Positions 1 through 8,467 are shown, counted from the stretch's first letter. The stretch: DNA of 64,000 nt from Pedobacter sp. KBS0701 (GCF_005938645.2 NZ_CP042171.1:2728001-2792000), one strand, 5' to 3'. Notes: generated from the sequence alone by a model not told the origin. Numbers and translations: made by a program.

Positions 1-274
1 AAAGTTCCTGAACCAAAAGCATATCTACATACTGTTTGTAAATGGTTGTATAAAGCACTAAATCACTTAAAAATAAACTCAATAACGGAAAAGCGAATGC
101 TTTGAGGTGATCTTTAAAATATGCTCCTCCAAATAAAGCTACCGCTCCTATTGATGAAAAATTGGCAAACTTTAATTCATCAGAGTTGAATGTTACCAGC
201 AAACGTAAAGCCGTTATTGCCAATATCATTAACATCAAAATTAAAGTACGTGGATTAAATTTTAAATGAGACAT
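1..274 (-). CDS. DUF6580-like integral membrane protein, N-terminal part (B12 locus)
   Basis: The 91 codons read from the ATG at 274 to the window edge stay open; the C-terminus lies outside. The visible part has a hydrophobic segment (about residues 10-28), then a conserved-looking block around FANFSSIGAVALFGGAYF, then a second hydrophobic run ending in LSDLVLY. This pattern recalls the DUF6580 family of small membrane proteins, which resemble the S components of ECF vitamin transporters. It starts 39 bp after the riboswitch-controlled btuB gene and on the same strand, so it is probably in the same B12-regulated transcript. I infer a role in inner-membrane cobalamin uptake. The family call rests on recalled sequence only. 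Confidence 0.7.
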   Translation of the reverse strand, partial: MSHLKFNPRTLILMLMILAITALRLLVTFNSDELKFANFSSIGAVALFGGAYFKDHLKAFAFPLLSLFLSDLVLYTTIYKQYVDMLLVQEL

Positions 275-313
275 GCTACTTCTGGTTAATATTTAAGCAA
301 AGTTAAATTTTTA

Positions 314-2179
314 TTAGCGGATATTAAAACTTACACCTGTATTAAAGTTAAAGCCAGGCGTATTATAGCCAATAATTTCAGTGTATTTTTTGTTCAGGAT
401 ATTTTTGGCATCAAAAAATACTTTCACCCGTTTTTTAGCCAGGGCATATTCTATATACGCATTGAACAAATTGTACGATGGCATCTCTTCATTTAAATAA
501 GATATAAAATTGGTATCGAAACGTTTGCCAAAATAACGGAAGTTAACGCTTGCATATAAATTGTCAGTTGCCTGTGCACCTGCATTAATACCGAACGTGT
601 GCTTTGGTCTGCGGATTAAAAAGTTGGTCGTTCCTGTATTTCCTTCAACAAAAGCATAATAACCATTGATATTGAAAACACTAAATTTTGCCGCTGGCTC
701 GACTTCAAAACCTTTGTATTTTTGGTTACCCTCATTTATATAACCTGTTGTGTAAACAATGGCATCAGTTAAATCGCGTTTGAAACCTGCAATGCGCAAA
801 GTAAACGCCTCGTCAGCAATGTTTAAGTTTATACCAGCCTCATAATTTTGAGATCTTTCTGGTTTCAGATCCAGATTGGCACCATATTGACCAAACAACA
901 TATTCAGTGTAGGAACTTTGAATGCAGTAGATACTGTTCCAAATAATTTCACTTCTTTAATGATGTTGACGCTTGGGGTAATCGAATAAGTAGAGTTTTC
1001 GCCATATTGATCATGTTTGTTGTAACGTCCGCCTACTTCGAGGTTAAAAATGCTTAGATCATGTAAAAACAATGATCCGTAAGCGGCGAAGATATTGGTT
1101 GTTGGGTTTTTGGTATCAGTAACCAATTTCATTTTTCTGTTGTCGATACCCACCAATAAATCCAATTTATTACCCAGTTTCTGGTTGTAGAATAGATCAA
1201 CCACATTAAGTTTACCGAAGTTTAAAAAATTACTTGGAAAACCTGCATAACTAGACTTTACATCGTTCGAGTTGCTTTCGTGGCTATAATTTAGCGTTAT
1301 TTTACCATTGTTGAATTTGTATTCTGAATTAAAGCCTGCACTAAACTGTTTCAAAATAGAACTATTGGAATGTAAACCATCAGTAAATCCATCCTGATCT
1401 ATTTTATAATCGCCATAGAAATAACGCAGAAAAGGATTAACGGAGAAATGTTCGTCGAGTTTGATCCCGAAATTCGCGTTTAAACCATCAGTTTTAAAAC
1501 CATCTTTATCAAATATAGCTGCACTTCCTGGCGGTACTGCAGCTTCAGAAATTCCATCGGTTTTCAAATGGGTATAATTGATGTTGTATGAAAAACCTTC
1601 CACACCACCATTTAAGCCGATCGTTCCTTTGTAAGTTTCGAAGCTTCCGGCGCTGGCTACACCGTAAATGGTATTTCCTTTAGGTCCGCCCTTTTTAGTG
1701 ATGATATTGATTACGCCTGCAACGGCATCAGATCCGTAAATGGTAGACTGGCCACCTTTTAAGATTTCGATATGATCAATCTGATCGATTGAGAAAAGAC
1801 GTAGATCGAACGTTCCGCTAATACTTGCGGGATCGTTCTGTACGATACCATCGATAAGAACCAGGGTGTAACCACCAAGTGCGCCCCTTATAAATATACT
1901 TTTGTCCTTGCCCTGGTTACTATTCCCCCCACTGATAACAATACCAGCCTGCTCGCTCAATAGATCAGGTAATGACTTGCCATTGCTGCGACCTAATACT
2001 TCGCGGCTGATAATGGTTACCACTTTACCTGTTTGCGATTGTTTCTGATCGTTTTTGGTCGCAGAAATTACAACATCTTTAAGCTGCAAACTGTCTTGAG
2101 TTTGAGCATTAGCCAACTGGCCAATCATTAACTGCGCTAGCCCTAAACTGGCTACAGTTAGCATTCTTTTTTTGTTCAT
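314..2179 (-). CDS. btuB: TonB-dependent cobalamin receptor (BtuB-type), copy 1
   Basis: Outer-membrane active transporter, 621 aa. I chose the ATG at 2179 because it starts a normal signal peptide (MNKKRMLTVASL...ANAQ); a longer frame to 2236 would run into the structured leader. A TonB-box-like LQLKDVVISATK is followed by a plug domain (about residues 45-165, with IFIRGALGGYTLVLIDGI and GSDAVAGVINIITKKG) and a 22-strand-type barrel ending in an aromatic-rich strand (FNFNTGVSFNIR). A cobalamin riboswitch lies directly upstream, which argues for B12 or another corrinoid as substrate. At about 30 percent longer than the plug alone needs and close to 600 aa, the size fits BtuB. A second, divergent BtuB lies 2.6 kb upstream with its own riboswitch. 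Confidence 0.9.
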   Translation of the reverse strand: MNKKRMLTVASLGLAQLMIGQLANAQTQDSLQLKDVVISATKNDQKQSQTGKVVTIISREVLGRSNGKSLPDLLSEQAGIVISGGNSNQGKDKSIFIRGALGGYTLVLIDGIVQNDPASISGTFDLRLFSIDQIDHIEILKGGQSTIYGSDAVAGVINIITKKGGPKGNTIYGVASAGSFETYKGTIGLNGGVEGFSYNINYTHLKTDGISEAAVPPGSAAIFDKDGFKTDGLNANFGIKLDEHFSVNPFLRYFYGDYKIDQDGFTDGLHSNSSILKQFSAGFNSEYKFNNGKITLNYSHESNSNDVKSSYAGFPSNFLNFGKLNVVDLFYNQKLGNKLDLLVGIDNRKMKLVTDTKNPTTNIFAAYGSLFLHDLSIFNLEVGGRYNKHDQYGENSTYSITPSVNIIKEVKLFGTVSTAFKVPTLNMLFGQYGANLDLKPERSQNYEAGINLNIADEAFTLRIAGFKRDLTDAIVYTTGYINEGNQKYKGFEVEPAAKFSVFNINGYYAFVEGNTGTTNFLIRRPKHTFGINAGAQATDNLYASVNFRYFGKRFDTNFISYLNEEMPSYNLFNAYIEYALAKKRVKVFFDAKNILNKKYTEIIGYNTPGFNFNTGVSFNIR

Positions 2180-2184
2180 TTGAT

Positions 2185-2200
2185 TGTGGTTTTGCCCACA
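2185..2200 (-). promoter_or_regulatory. Start-codon-proximal hairpin in the btuB copy 1 leader
   Basis: On the minus strand the leader reads TGTGG-GCAAAA-CCACA and ends 5 nt before the ATG at 2179. The same position in the second btuB leader carries a similar hairpin with different bases (6861-6877). Such a stem next to the start could be the output part of the riboswitch, acting on translation. Function is inferred. Confidence 0.5.
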
Positions 2201-2253
2201 GCCAACAGATAGAAAAGGAAATGAAAATACGAACAACGTTAATATCTCAATCC

Positions 2254-2275
2254 TAGCTTCAATCCCCGAAAGCTA
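2254..2275 (-). promoter_or_regulatory. Conserved leader hairpin downstream of cobalamin aptamer 1 (P13-like)
   Basis: The minus strand forms TAGCTT-TCGGGGATTG-AAGCTA, a 6-bp stem with a 10-nt loop. The loop is identical in the second B12 leader. It contains GATT, complementary to AATC in the aptamer's P5 loop region, so it could make the loop-loop contact known in cobalamin riboswitches (L5-L13). The contact is an inference from complementarity. Confidence 0.55.
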
Positions 2276-2290
2276 TGAAATTAAATACTA

Positions 2291-2459
2291 AAGGCAGGTC
2301 TTCTGACTTACTCCAGGTTTTTCTGTCTTCCCGCTCAGTAGTTAATTGGGCAGTGACTTAAGAATTGAAAAACGTTACAGAGCTTACAGCTGCGGGACAG
2401 TTACAGATTTACACTGTATTCCCTTTTAATCCCGGTGTAAGCCGGGAACCAAAAGTGCC
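2291..2459 (-). promoter_or_regulatory. Cobalamin riboswitch 1
   Basis: Read on the minus strand the leader shows the hallmarks of the AdoCbl aptamer: AAAGGGAATACAGTGTAAAT, then AACTGTCCCGCAGCTGTAAGC, and the closing AGTCAGAAGACCTGCC. It lies between a promoter-like box (2461-2468) and btuB copy 1. In this family, ligand binding usually lowers expression of B12 uptake genes. The core is nearly identical to the second copy at 6966-7136, while the peripheral stems differ. Confidence 0.95.
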
Positions 2460-2460
2460 G

Positions 2461-2468
2461 CAAAGGTA
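2461..2468 (-). promoter_or_regulatory. Promoter -7 box for riboswitch 1/btuB
   Basis: The minus strand has TACCTTTG, a perfect TAnnTTTG box of the Bacteroidota primary sigma factor. TTTG occurs about 15 nt further upstream (2484-2487), slightly closer than usual for a -33 element. Transcription would start at the very beginning of the aptamer. Confidence 0.6.
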
Positions 2469-2497
2469 ATAAAAAGAGTACAACAAATGTAAATGAT

Positions 2498-2522
2498 AAA
2501 GGCCTGCACTAGGCAGACCTTT
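2498..2522 (-). terminator. Terminator-like hairpin after the btuB2-btuG-lipoprotein operon
   Basis: AAAGGTCTGC-CTAGT-GCAGGCCTTT on the minus strand, followed by a short T-containing stretch. It lies between the stop of the 373-aa lipoprotein gene and the promoter of riboswitch 1, so it would separate the two B12 units. Confidence 0.55.
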
Positions 2523-2558
2523 ACATTGGGATGTTATTTATAGGTAGATAGTTAAAAT

Positions 2559-3680
2559 TTATTTAATCCCTAAATCAACCGCACCTTTAACTTCGGTAGA
2601 AATTTCGCCTAAACTACCTGCATCGGCATTTTGTCCGGTGTAAATTTTCACGAAATCGATTGTTTTTAGATCCACTTTACTTCCATTTTTATCAACTGCC
2701 CATGATAAGTCGAAGCTGTTATATGAGTTGGTTTTGTAATCATCGCCTGTAGAATAGCTATCGGTATAACCCCAGTCAAAAGGAGAACTGATTATAATGC
2801 TACCTACTTTACCTGTTGATGGCGATAGCAAAGTTCCTTTGAAGGTTATATTTTCCTGATTTGCAGCAAATTCAGGGTAAAAATTATGCTTATGGAAATT
2901 GTTAACCTTTATTTCGCCACTATTTCCCTGGTTATCTTTCCAGGTTACATTGGCAAATGTTTTAGGATTAGTGTAGGTAATTTCATAATTTTTAATGGTG
3001 CTCGTTTTGGCATACTCGCTTCCAGCCAGTTCATACCATTCATCGTCGGCAAGGCCATTACCATTGCTATCCTGACTAACCATTACAATGCCAGGCTCTG
3101 AAAAATGATATGGTGCACCTGATGGATTACCATAAATGGCCAGATCGTTACCTGTGTTATTCACTACTGAATGATCAAAGCCAAAAATAATGTAGCCACC
3201 AAATCCTCCTAAAGAGATCAGATTAGTGGTGCTTCCAATTAATTTCTGTGCCTGTTCTGGTTTACCCAATGTTTCGTTCACAAACTGCCCCGGTGCAGGT
3301 AGATAATCTAATATCCGGCTAATAAATTTGCTGCTGGTTGGGGTAATCTCCACCACAGGAACCGGAACAGTAATGGTATAGGTGTGTGTAAATTCGCCAG
3401 CCTCGTTGTAACCTTTATATGCTAAAATATAGGTACCAGCTTTAGCGGCCGTAAAGTTAAAGATATATACAGTGCTTACTACTTTACCATCTAATTTCCA
3501 TTCATGCTGAAAAGCTTTTCCGTTATTTGTACCTGCACTAAAAGTGGTTCCTACGGCTACTTTAGCCTGCACAGCATCTGCCTTAATCAGTAGATTTACA
3601 TCAGGAGCCATTTGCTTATCTTTTTTGCAACTAAATAGGAACAGGCAGAAAAGCAAGGCGTAACTTATTGATTTTTTCAT
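2559..3680 (-). CDS. B12-locus surface lipoprotein with PKD/Ig-like N-terminal domain
   Basis: 373 aa with a lipoprotein signal peptide (LLFCLFLFSC, Cys at about residue 18, then KKDKQ). Residues about 40-105 look like a PKD/Ig-like fold. The larger C-terminal part (about 110-373) has a recognisable block, GGFGGYIIFGFDHSVVN, and a calcium-loop-like DSNGNGLADDEWYEL. I recall proteins of this type in B12 loci of other Bacteroidota, usually annotated only as cell surface protein. The gene follows the BtuG-like gene by 18 bp and closes the riboswitch 2 operon. I infer an exposed outer-membrane accessory for corrinoid capture, perhaps analogous to BtuH. A direct binding role is not shown by sequence alone. 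Confidence 0.7.
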   Translation of the reverse strand: MKKSISYALLFCLFLFSCKKDKQMAPDVNLLIKADAVQAKVAVGTTFSAGTNNGKAFQHEWKLDGKVVSTVYIFNFTAAKAGTYILAYKGYNEAGEFTHTYTITVPVPVVEITPTSSKFISRILDYLPAPGQFVNETLGKPEQAQKLIGSTTNLISLGGFGGYIIFGFDHSVVNNTGNDLAIYGNPSGAPYHFSEPGIVMVSQDSNGNGLADDEWYELAGSEYAKTSTIKNYEITYTNPKTFANVTWKDNQGNSGEIKVNNFHKHNFYPEFAANQENITFKGTLLSPSTGKVGSIIISSPFDWGYTDSYSTGDDYKTNSYNSFDLSWAVDKNGSKVDLKTIDFVKIYTGQNADAGSLGEISTEVKGAVDLGIK

Positions 3681-3698
3681 TTTGTGTGTTTTTGTATG

Positions 3699-4802
3699 TT
3701 ATTTAAATAAGAATGTAATGTGTGCCGGAATGTCGCCAGTGGTAAATGTAAACTTCTTTTTCCCTGCTTTATCAAAACAGTAAATGGTGCCGGGTGTAAC
3801 ATAATCTCTGGCATCGGTCACAAAAACATCCCCCGAGGTAGGATCTACAGCAATACCGTAAGGAAGCGTAATCGAAGCCTCTGTGCCATCGGCGATAAAA
3901 TTATTGCTCGCAACCGTTTCATCTTTTACGTTAAGTTTTACGTATGTTGACTTTGAAGTACTGTAGCTGTAAGAAAAAAGGTAGGCATCATCTTCATTAA
4001 TCCAAAAATCGCTTACCGGAATATTGAAGTTCTTTTTAACGGCATCAGTCTTAGTATCGATTACATACAGAGAAGAGGCTACATCTGCATAATCACCTCT
4101 TGAGGTTACATAAACATCGCCATATTTATCGGCTTTTAAGTGGTGCAGATTAATGGCTACATCAATCTTCTTTATTTCGGTATTGGTAGTTAAATCAATT
4201 ACCGATACCGTTCTGTCGTAATTTGGATAGTTATAACCGCCCGAGTTGGCCACATACAATTTATTGCCTACAACCGCCATTTCTTCGGGTTGGTTACCTA
4301 CCATAATTTTAGTTTTTATGGTACTTAAAGAAGTGGTATCAACCATGGCTACGTAACCATCGTAAGAGGTGATGTAAGCAAAGTTCTTATGGAAGGTTAC
4401 ATATCGTGGGTTATTGATATCCAATTTGGCTACCTGCCTGGCATTGCTGGCGTTCAGGATTTCAACTTTATTACTTCCGTTTACCACCACATACATTTTG
4501 GCACCATAAATTTTAACGTCGTTACCAACATCACCAAGTCCTAAAGTAACAGTTGGGTTAGCGGTACCAAATATATTCCTGGTATATTTACCATCATCGT
4601 AGCTATAATAATCTAACGATGATTTGTTAGAACCCCAGTTTCCTTCATTTAAAACATATAAGCCTTTTACCATCAATGATGGAGTTTTGGTCCCCTGCTC
4701 CGAATCTTCATCTACAGGAGTGTCCTTTCTACAGGCAAATGAAAGGGCAGTTAAAAGCAATAATCCTGTGAGTTTAAAAAATTGTTGTAATTGATGTTTC
4801 AT
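3699..4802 (-). CDS. BtuG-like YncE/DUF5074-type beta-propeller lipoprotein
   Basis: 367 aa. The signal peptide ends in a lipobox (LTALSFAC, then RKDTPVDED), which suggests surface export. The mature part consists of repeated propeller blades, such as VYVTSRGDY, KLYVANSGGYNYPNYDRTVS and DVFVTDARDYVTPGTIYC. In Bacteroides, BtuG is a seven-bladed surface propeller that binds B12 very tightly and caps BtuB. Position between btuB2 (19 bp upstream) and another lipoprotein gene, under a cobalamin riboswitch, supports the same job here. Related propellers bind other ligands, so the specificity comes from context. Confidence 0.82.
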   Translation of the reverse strand: MKHQLQQFFKLTGLLLLTALSFACRKDTPVDEDSEQGTKTPSLMVKGLYVLNEGNWGSNKSSLDYYSYDDGKYTRNIFGTANPTVTLGLGDVGNDVKIYGAKMYVVVNGSNKVEILNASNARQVAKLDINNPRYVTFHKNFAYITSYDGYVAMVDTTSLSTIKTKIMVGNQPEEMAVVGNKLYVANSGGYNYPNYDRTVSVIDLTTNTEIKKIDVAINLHHLKADKYGDVYVTSRGDYADVASSLYVIDTKTDAVKKNFNIPVSDFWINEDDAYLFSYSYSTSKSTYVKLNVKDETVASNNFIADGTEASITLPYGIAVDPTSGDVFVTDARDYVTPGTIYCFDKAGKKKFTFTTGDIPAHITFLFK

Positions 4803-4821
4803 ATCGTGATATTAAATTGGT

Positions 4822-6855
4822 TTAAAAATTAGTGGATAAAGTAAAACGGTAGTTTCGTCCCGGCATCGGATAATTCAGTACCACATCGTAATACTGGTTA
4901 AAAACATTATTGATTTCAGCATTGAAAAAGAACCTGGTTTGCTGGTACGCGAAATTTGCACCAATGGACACGTCGTGCGTATACCAGGGTTTGACATAGT
5001 TAGCCGCGATATTAGCTTTTTGACTATACCTTTCGCCGGTGTAGATGTAGCTATAATTAAACACCAGCTTTTTATAGTCAATGCCAAACCTTGCAGATCC
5101 GCTGTGAACAGGAATGTAAGGGATCTGATCACCATACCGAAAAGCTGTTGCACTAATATCTACTGCCTTTTCGAAAGTATAATTAGCACTTGCTTTCAAC
5201 TTTAGCTGGGCAGCCAAATCCCAAACAGTTTGAACATTCGTTTCGAAACCTTTAATCTGCACGCGATCGAGGTTAACCATCGTCCACCGGCCTAAATTAT
5301 TACCCGGAATGGCCACAATTTTATCTTTTACCAGATTGTAGTAGGCATCAGCCTGAATAGATAAATAAGCCAAACGTTTACCATTTGATGTATGTCCGTA
5401 AGTAAAACCTAAATCGTACTGGTTGGTATATTCTGGTTTGAGTTTGGTATTGCCAATAAATGTATAGTACAGATCGTTAAAAGTTGGCATGCGGAAAATA
5501 GATTTGTAAAAACTGCGAATTCTGAAATCTTTGGTTTGAAGAGGTTGCCACGAGGCCATTAAACTCGGTGTATATTCTTGCCTGTTGGCAGACTGATCGC
5601 CATTCTTAACTTGCTCTGCAATCAGGGTTGTCAAAATATTGCCCTGAATGATTAAGCTGTTTAAATTTATGGCACTAGCCAACACCACCAAACCAGTATT
5701 GCGGCTTGGATAAGCAAAATCGTATAAATTGGCATTCAGTCTTTGTAAACTGTAGTCTGTGGCGAGGGAAAGCTCCCAGATTTTCGATATTTTATACAGA
5801 TTGGCTGCAGAAATGTACCATTCGGTTTCGGTATAGCGGTTATCCAAAAAGCCATTTTGTATTTTAAATTCCGGATCGAGGTAACGCATAAAACTGTACG
5901 CATATTTCGTGTTGAACATAAAATTGTAGCGTGCACTTTTTTTATTTTGGTACGAAGCCTGAACAAAACTATTATCATCCCATTGGCGTTGCGTAAAGGT
6001 AAACCTGTTCGAAACAATAGCTCCGGGCAGTCCGCGGGCCGAATTGTAGTTATATAGTTTAATGCTCCATTTACTGCTATCAGGTAATAATCCAAACAAA
6101 GTAGCTTCTGCTCTTGCCGATTTAACATCGCTATTGTTCCGGATAATGGTCGTATCATAAGCCAGTTCTTTATACCTGAACCTATATTTCCCGTTCGATT
6201 CTAAATAGCTCACATCTATAAGGAAGGAGATTTTATTGCTGATTTTTTGTTTATAACTGAGATTGGGATTAATTAATCCAAACGAACCTGTTTTAAAACT
6301 AGCGCCAAAACCATACTTTTTCCCGGAACTAAAAATAGGTTGCGCAGTTTTGAGATAAAGTGCACTTGCTGCTGCAAAACCTCTGGCCGGCATCAGTAAC
6401 TCGGGCTTCTGACCAACGTAAACGGCAATTTCTTCCAGATTATCTAACGAAAATCTGCCTAAATCTACCTGCCCGTTTTGGGCATTACCCAACTGAATAC
6501 CATCGTAAAATACAGCCGTATGGTTACTGCCCATGCTCCTAATATTAATGGTTTTTAAACCACCAATACCTCCGTAATCTTTTAATTGTACGCCCGCAAA
6601 ATAACGTATGGCATCAGCAACCGACAGGCTGTTTAAGCGTTTTAATTCCGATCCGATAAGGATTTGTACCGGAGTTGGTGATAAGTTAACCCTTGAATTT
6701 TTATATTCAGTTATTTTAACTTCCTGAAGTTGATTGGCCTTTGCAGTATCTATTTGTGCTACCGAAATACCGGGCAAAAAAATGCCAATACTCAATATGA
6801 ATGCAAAAGCAAAATAAAACCCGATGTTTAATAAAACACCTTTAATTTTAATCAT
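4822..6855 (-). CDS. btuB: TonB-dependent cobalamin receptor (BtuB-type), copy 2
   Basis: 677 aa outer-membrane transporter. The N-terminus MIKIKGVLLNIG...ISVAQ is a long signal peptide. LQEVKITEYKN is a TonB-box-like segment, and the plug (about residues 55-165) includes DAIRYFAGVQLKDYGGIGGL and NHTAVFYDGIQL. The barrel ends in a terminal aromatic (FTLSTNF). The gene heads an operon with the BtuG-like and 373-aa lipoproteins, so the three products could form a receptor-lid complex. It is only distantly similar to copy 1, which suggests different corrinoid preferences or affinities rather than a recent duplication. The leaders, by contrast, are closely similar. Confidence 0.9.
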   Translation of the reverse strand: MIKIKGVLLNIGFYFAFAFILSIGIFLPGISVAQIDTAKANQLQEVKITEYKNSRVNLSPTPVQILIGSELKRLNSLSVADAIRYFAGVQLKDYGGIGGLKTINIRSMGSNHTAVFYDGIQLGNAQNGQVDLGRFSLDNLEEIAVYVGQKPELLMPARGFAAASALYLKTAQPIFSSGKKYGFGASFKTGSFGLINPNLSYKQKISNKISFLIDVSYLESNGKYRFRYKELAYDTTIIRNNSDVKSARAEATLFGLLPDSSKWSIKLYNYNSARGLPGAIVSNRFTFTQRQWDDNSFVQASYQNKKSARYNFMFNTKYAYSFMRYLDPEFKIQNGFLDNRYTETEWYISAANLYKISKIWELSLATDYSLQRLNANLYDFAYPSRNTGLVVLASAINLNSLIIQGNILTTLIAEQVKNGDQSANRQEYTPSLMASWQPLQTKDFRIRSFYKSIFRMPTFNDLYYTFIGNTKLKPEYTNQYDLGFTYGHTSNGKRLAYLSIQADAYYNLVKDKIVAIPGNNLGRWTMVNLDRVQIKGFETNVQTVWDLAAQLKLKASANYTFEKAVDISATAFRYGDQIPYIPVHSGSARFGIDYKKLVFNYSYIYTGERYSQKANIAANYVKPWYTHDVSIGANFAYQQTRFFFNAEINNVFNQYYDVVLNYPMPGRNYRFTLSTNF

Positions 6856-6860
6856 TTGAT

Positions 6861-6877
6861 TGTGAGTTTAACCCACA
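6861..6877 (-). promoter_or_regulatory. Start-codon-proximal hairpin in the btuB copy 2 leader
   Basis: The minus strand reads TGTGGG-TTAAA-CTCACA (6 bp with one G-U pair) and ends 5 nt before the ATG at 6855. It matches the position of the hairpin at 2185-2200. The bases differ but pairing is kept. Confidence 0.5.
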
Positions 6878-6930
6878 GCCAACAGATAGAAAAGAAATGA
6901 AAATACGAAAAACGTAAGTACCTCACCCCT

Positions 6931-6952
6931 AGCTTCAATCCCCGAAAGCTAT
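6931..6952 (-). promoter_or_regulatory. Conserved leader hairpin downstream of cobalamin aptamer 2 (P13-like)
   Basis: Same sequence as the hairpin at 2254-2275: stem TAGCTT/AAGCTA and loop TCGGGGATTG. It lies about 14 nt after the aptamer, at the same relative place as in leader 1. Confidence 0.55.
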
Positions 6953-6965
6953 GAAATATAATGCT

Positions 6966-7136
6966 AAGGCAGGTCTTCTGACTTACTCCCGGTTTTCCTG
7001 TCTTCCCATCCCGATGTATCGGGCCAGTGACAAATTGATTGGAAATCCGTTAAGGAGCTTACAGCTGCGGGACAGTTACAGATTTACACTGTATTCCCTT
7101 TTAATTCCGGGTGTAGAACCGGAAACCAAAAGCGCT
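6966..7136 (-). promoter_or_regulatory. Cobalamin riboswitch 2
   Basis: The minus strand carries the same aptamer core as riboswitch 1, including the GGGAATACAGTGTAAATC and CTGTCCCGCAGCTGTAAGC blocks and the closing AGTCAGAAGACCTGCC. It precedes btuB copy 2. A TACTTTTG box (7138-7145) just upstream would place the transcript start at the aptamer. A 71-codon open frame on the plus strand here is only a shadow of the riboswitch. Confidence 0.95.
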
Positions 7137-7137
7137 G

Positions 7138-7145
7138 CAAAAGTA
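7138..7145 (-). promoter_or_regulatory. Promoter -7 box for riboswitch 2/btuB2 operon
   Basis: TACTTTTG on the minus strand, a perfect TAnnTTTG box placed like the one of riboswitch 1. No convincing -33 box at the usual distance. Confidence 0.55.
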
Positions 7146-7231
7146 ACAAAATTAACCAACATGTAAAATAGATGAATGGAAAACGGTATTTCTAGTATAA
7201 AAAGTTAAATTAGAAATAAAATTTTTCGACC

Positions 7232-8467
7232 ATGAAAAGGATTTTAACCCTTGCATTATCAATGATCTGCTTATCTGTTATGGCGCAAAAAACCGATACG
7301 CTTTTTCTGAAAAAGCTAATGGAGAGCAAGCCTGAACTTTTTACGGCTGTACTTAACCATCCTGGTAAAAACCAGATTCAGATTCTTTATAGCCAGGTTA
7401 ACCGCGATGCAAAGAATATACCCACATTTAAAACATTTAGCTATAATTTAGATCCTCACCATTATTTTTACCCGGCCAGTACGGTTAAGCTTGCTGCAGT
7501 CATTTTTGCATTAGAGAAAGTAAACCTCCTAAAAAGTAAAGGCTTAACGGCAAAGAGCACGATGATTACTGATAGTTCATTTAAAGGACAAACGAAAGTT
7601 TTAACAGACACGAGTGCTAAAAATAGGCTTCCCTCAATAGAACACTATATTAAAAAGATTTTGCTCACCAGTGATAATGATGCCTTTAACCGTTTGTTTG
7701 AATTTATTGGCCGGGCAGAGATCAACGAAAAATTAAAAGCAAACGGCTTAAACGATAGCCGGATACTTAACCGATTGGCTATTGGCGATGCAGGAGAATC
7801 GGCCAAACACAGCAATCCCATTAAGTTTTATAATGGTGACAAATTAGTATATGATCAACCTGCGCAATACGACCCAAAAGAATATGAATTGAAATTGACC
7901 AATCTGGTAATGGGTAAAGGCTATTTGGACAGTGCCGATAAACTAGTGAATAAACCATTTAATCTGGCAGGAAAAAATGCCTTTGCCGTAAACGATCAGC
8001 AAAAACTAATGCAGAAACTGATCTTTCCTGAAGCTTTTCCAACCAATGAAAGATTTAACCTGACTACAGAAGATTATAAGCTGAATTATACTTACATGAG
8101 CAAATATCCAACAGAAAGCGATGATCCTGAAGCATTTTGGACAACTTATGCCAAGATGTTGTATTATGGAAGAGAGCAGGTAACACCAGATTCAAACATC
8201 AGGATTTTTAATAAATATGGCGATAGCTATGGCTACATTATCGACAACTCTTATTTTATTGACTTTAAAAACGGAATTGAGTATTTTTTAGCTGCAGTTA
8301 TACAGAGTAATGAAGATGGCATATTTAACGACAATAAATATGACTACGATACAGTATGTTTTCCCTTTATGAAAAATCTGGGCAAAAGCATTTATGAAGT
8401 GGAATTAAACCGAAAGAAAATGCACCAACCAGATCTGAGCAAATTCAAACTCGATTATTCCTACTGA
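7232..8467 (+). CDS. Secreted serine hydrolase, class A beta-lactamase-like
   Basis: 411 aa with a signal peptide (MKRILTLALSMICLSVMAQ). The active-site elements of the penicillin-interacting serine hydrolases are visible: SxxK as STVK (Ser83, Lys86) and SDN (147-149). The third motif, normally KTG, seems to be replaced by KYG in NKYGDSYGY near residue 330. The length exceeds that of typical class A enzymes (about 290 aa), with extra segments between motifs. Such proteins may act on peptidoglycan or other amides, so resistance to beta-lactams is not implied. It diverges from the riboswitch 2 operon and stands alone. Confidence 0.75.
   Translation: MKRILTLALSMICLSVMAQKTDTLFLKKLMESKPELFTAVLNHPGKNQIQILYSQVNRDAKNIPTFKTFSYNLDPHHYFYPASTVKLAAVIFALEKVNLLKSKGLTAKSTMITDSSFKGQTKVLTDTSAKNRLPSIEHYIKKILLTSDNDAFNRLFEFIGRAEINEKLKANGLNDSRILNRLAIGDAGESAKHSNPIKFYNGDKLVYDQPAQYDPKEYELKLTNLVMGKGYLDSADKLVNKPFNLAGKNAFAVNDQQKLMQKLIFPEAFPTNERFNLTTEDYKLNYTYMSKYPTESDDPEAFWTTYAKMLYYGREQVTPDSNIRIFNKYGDSYGYIIDNSYFIDFKNGIEYFLAAVIQSNEDGIFNDNKYDYDTVCFPFMKNLGKSIYEVELNRKKMHQPDLSKFKLDYSY

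Noticed and set aside
6951..7166. Plus-strand open frame of 71 codons
   Set aside because: It is the antisense of cobalamin riboswitch 2; the RNA structure explains the sequence.
7232..8467. Antibiotic resistance beta-lactamase
   Set aside because: SxxK and SDN are present but the third motif is KYG and the length is unusual; a generic serine hydrolase is safer.
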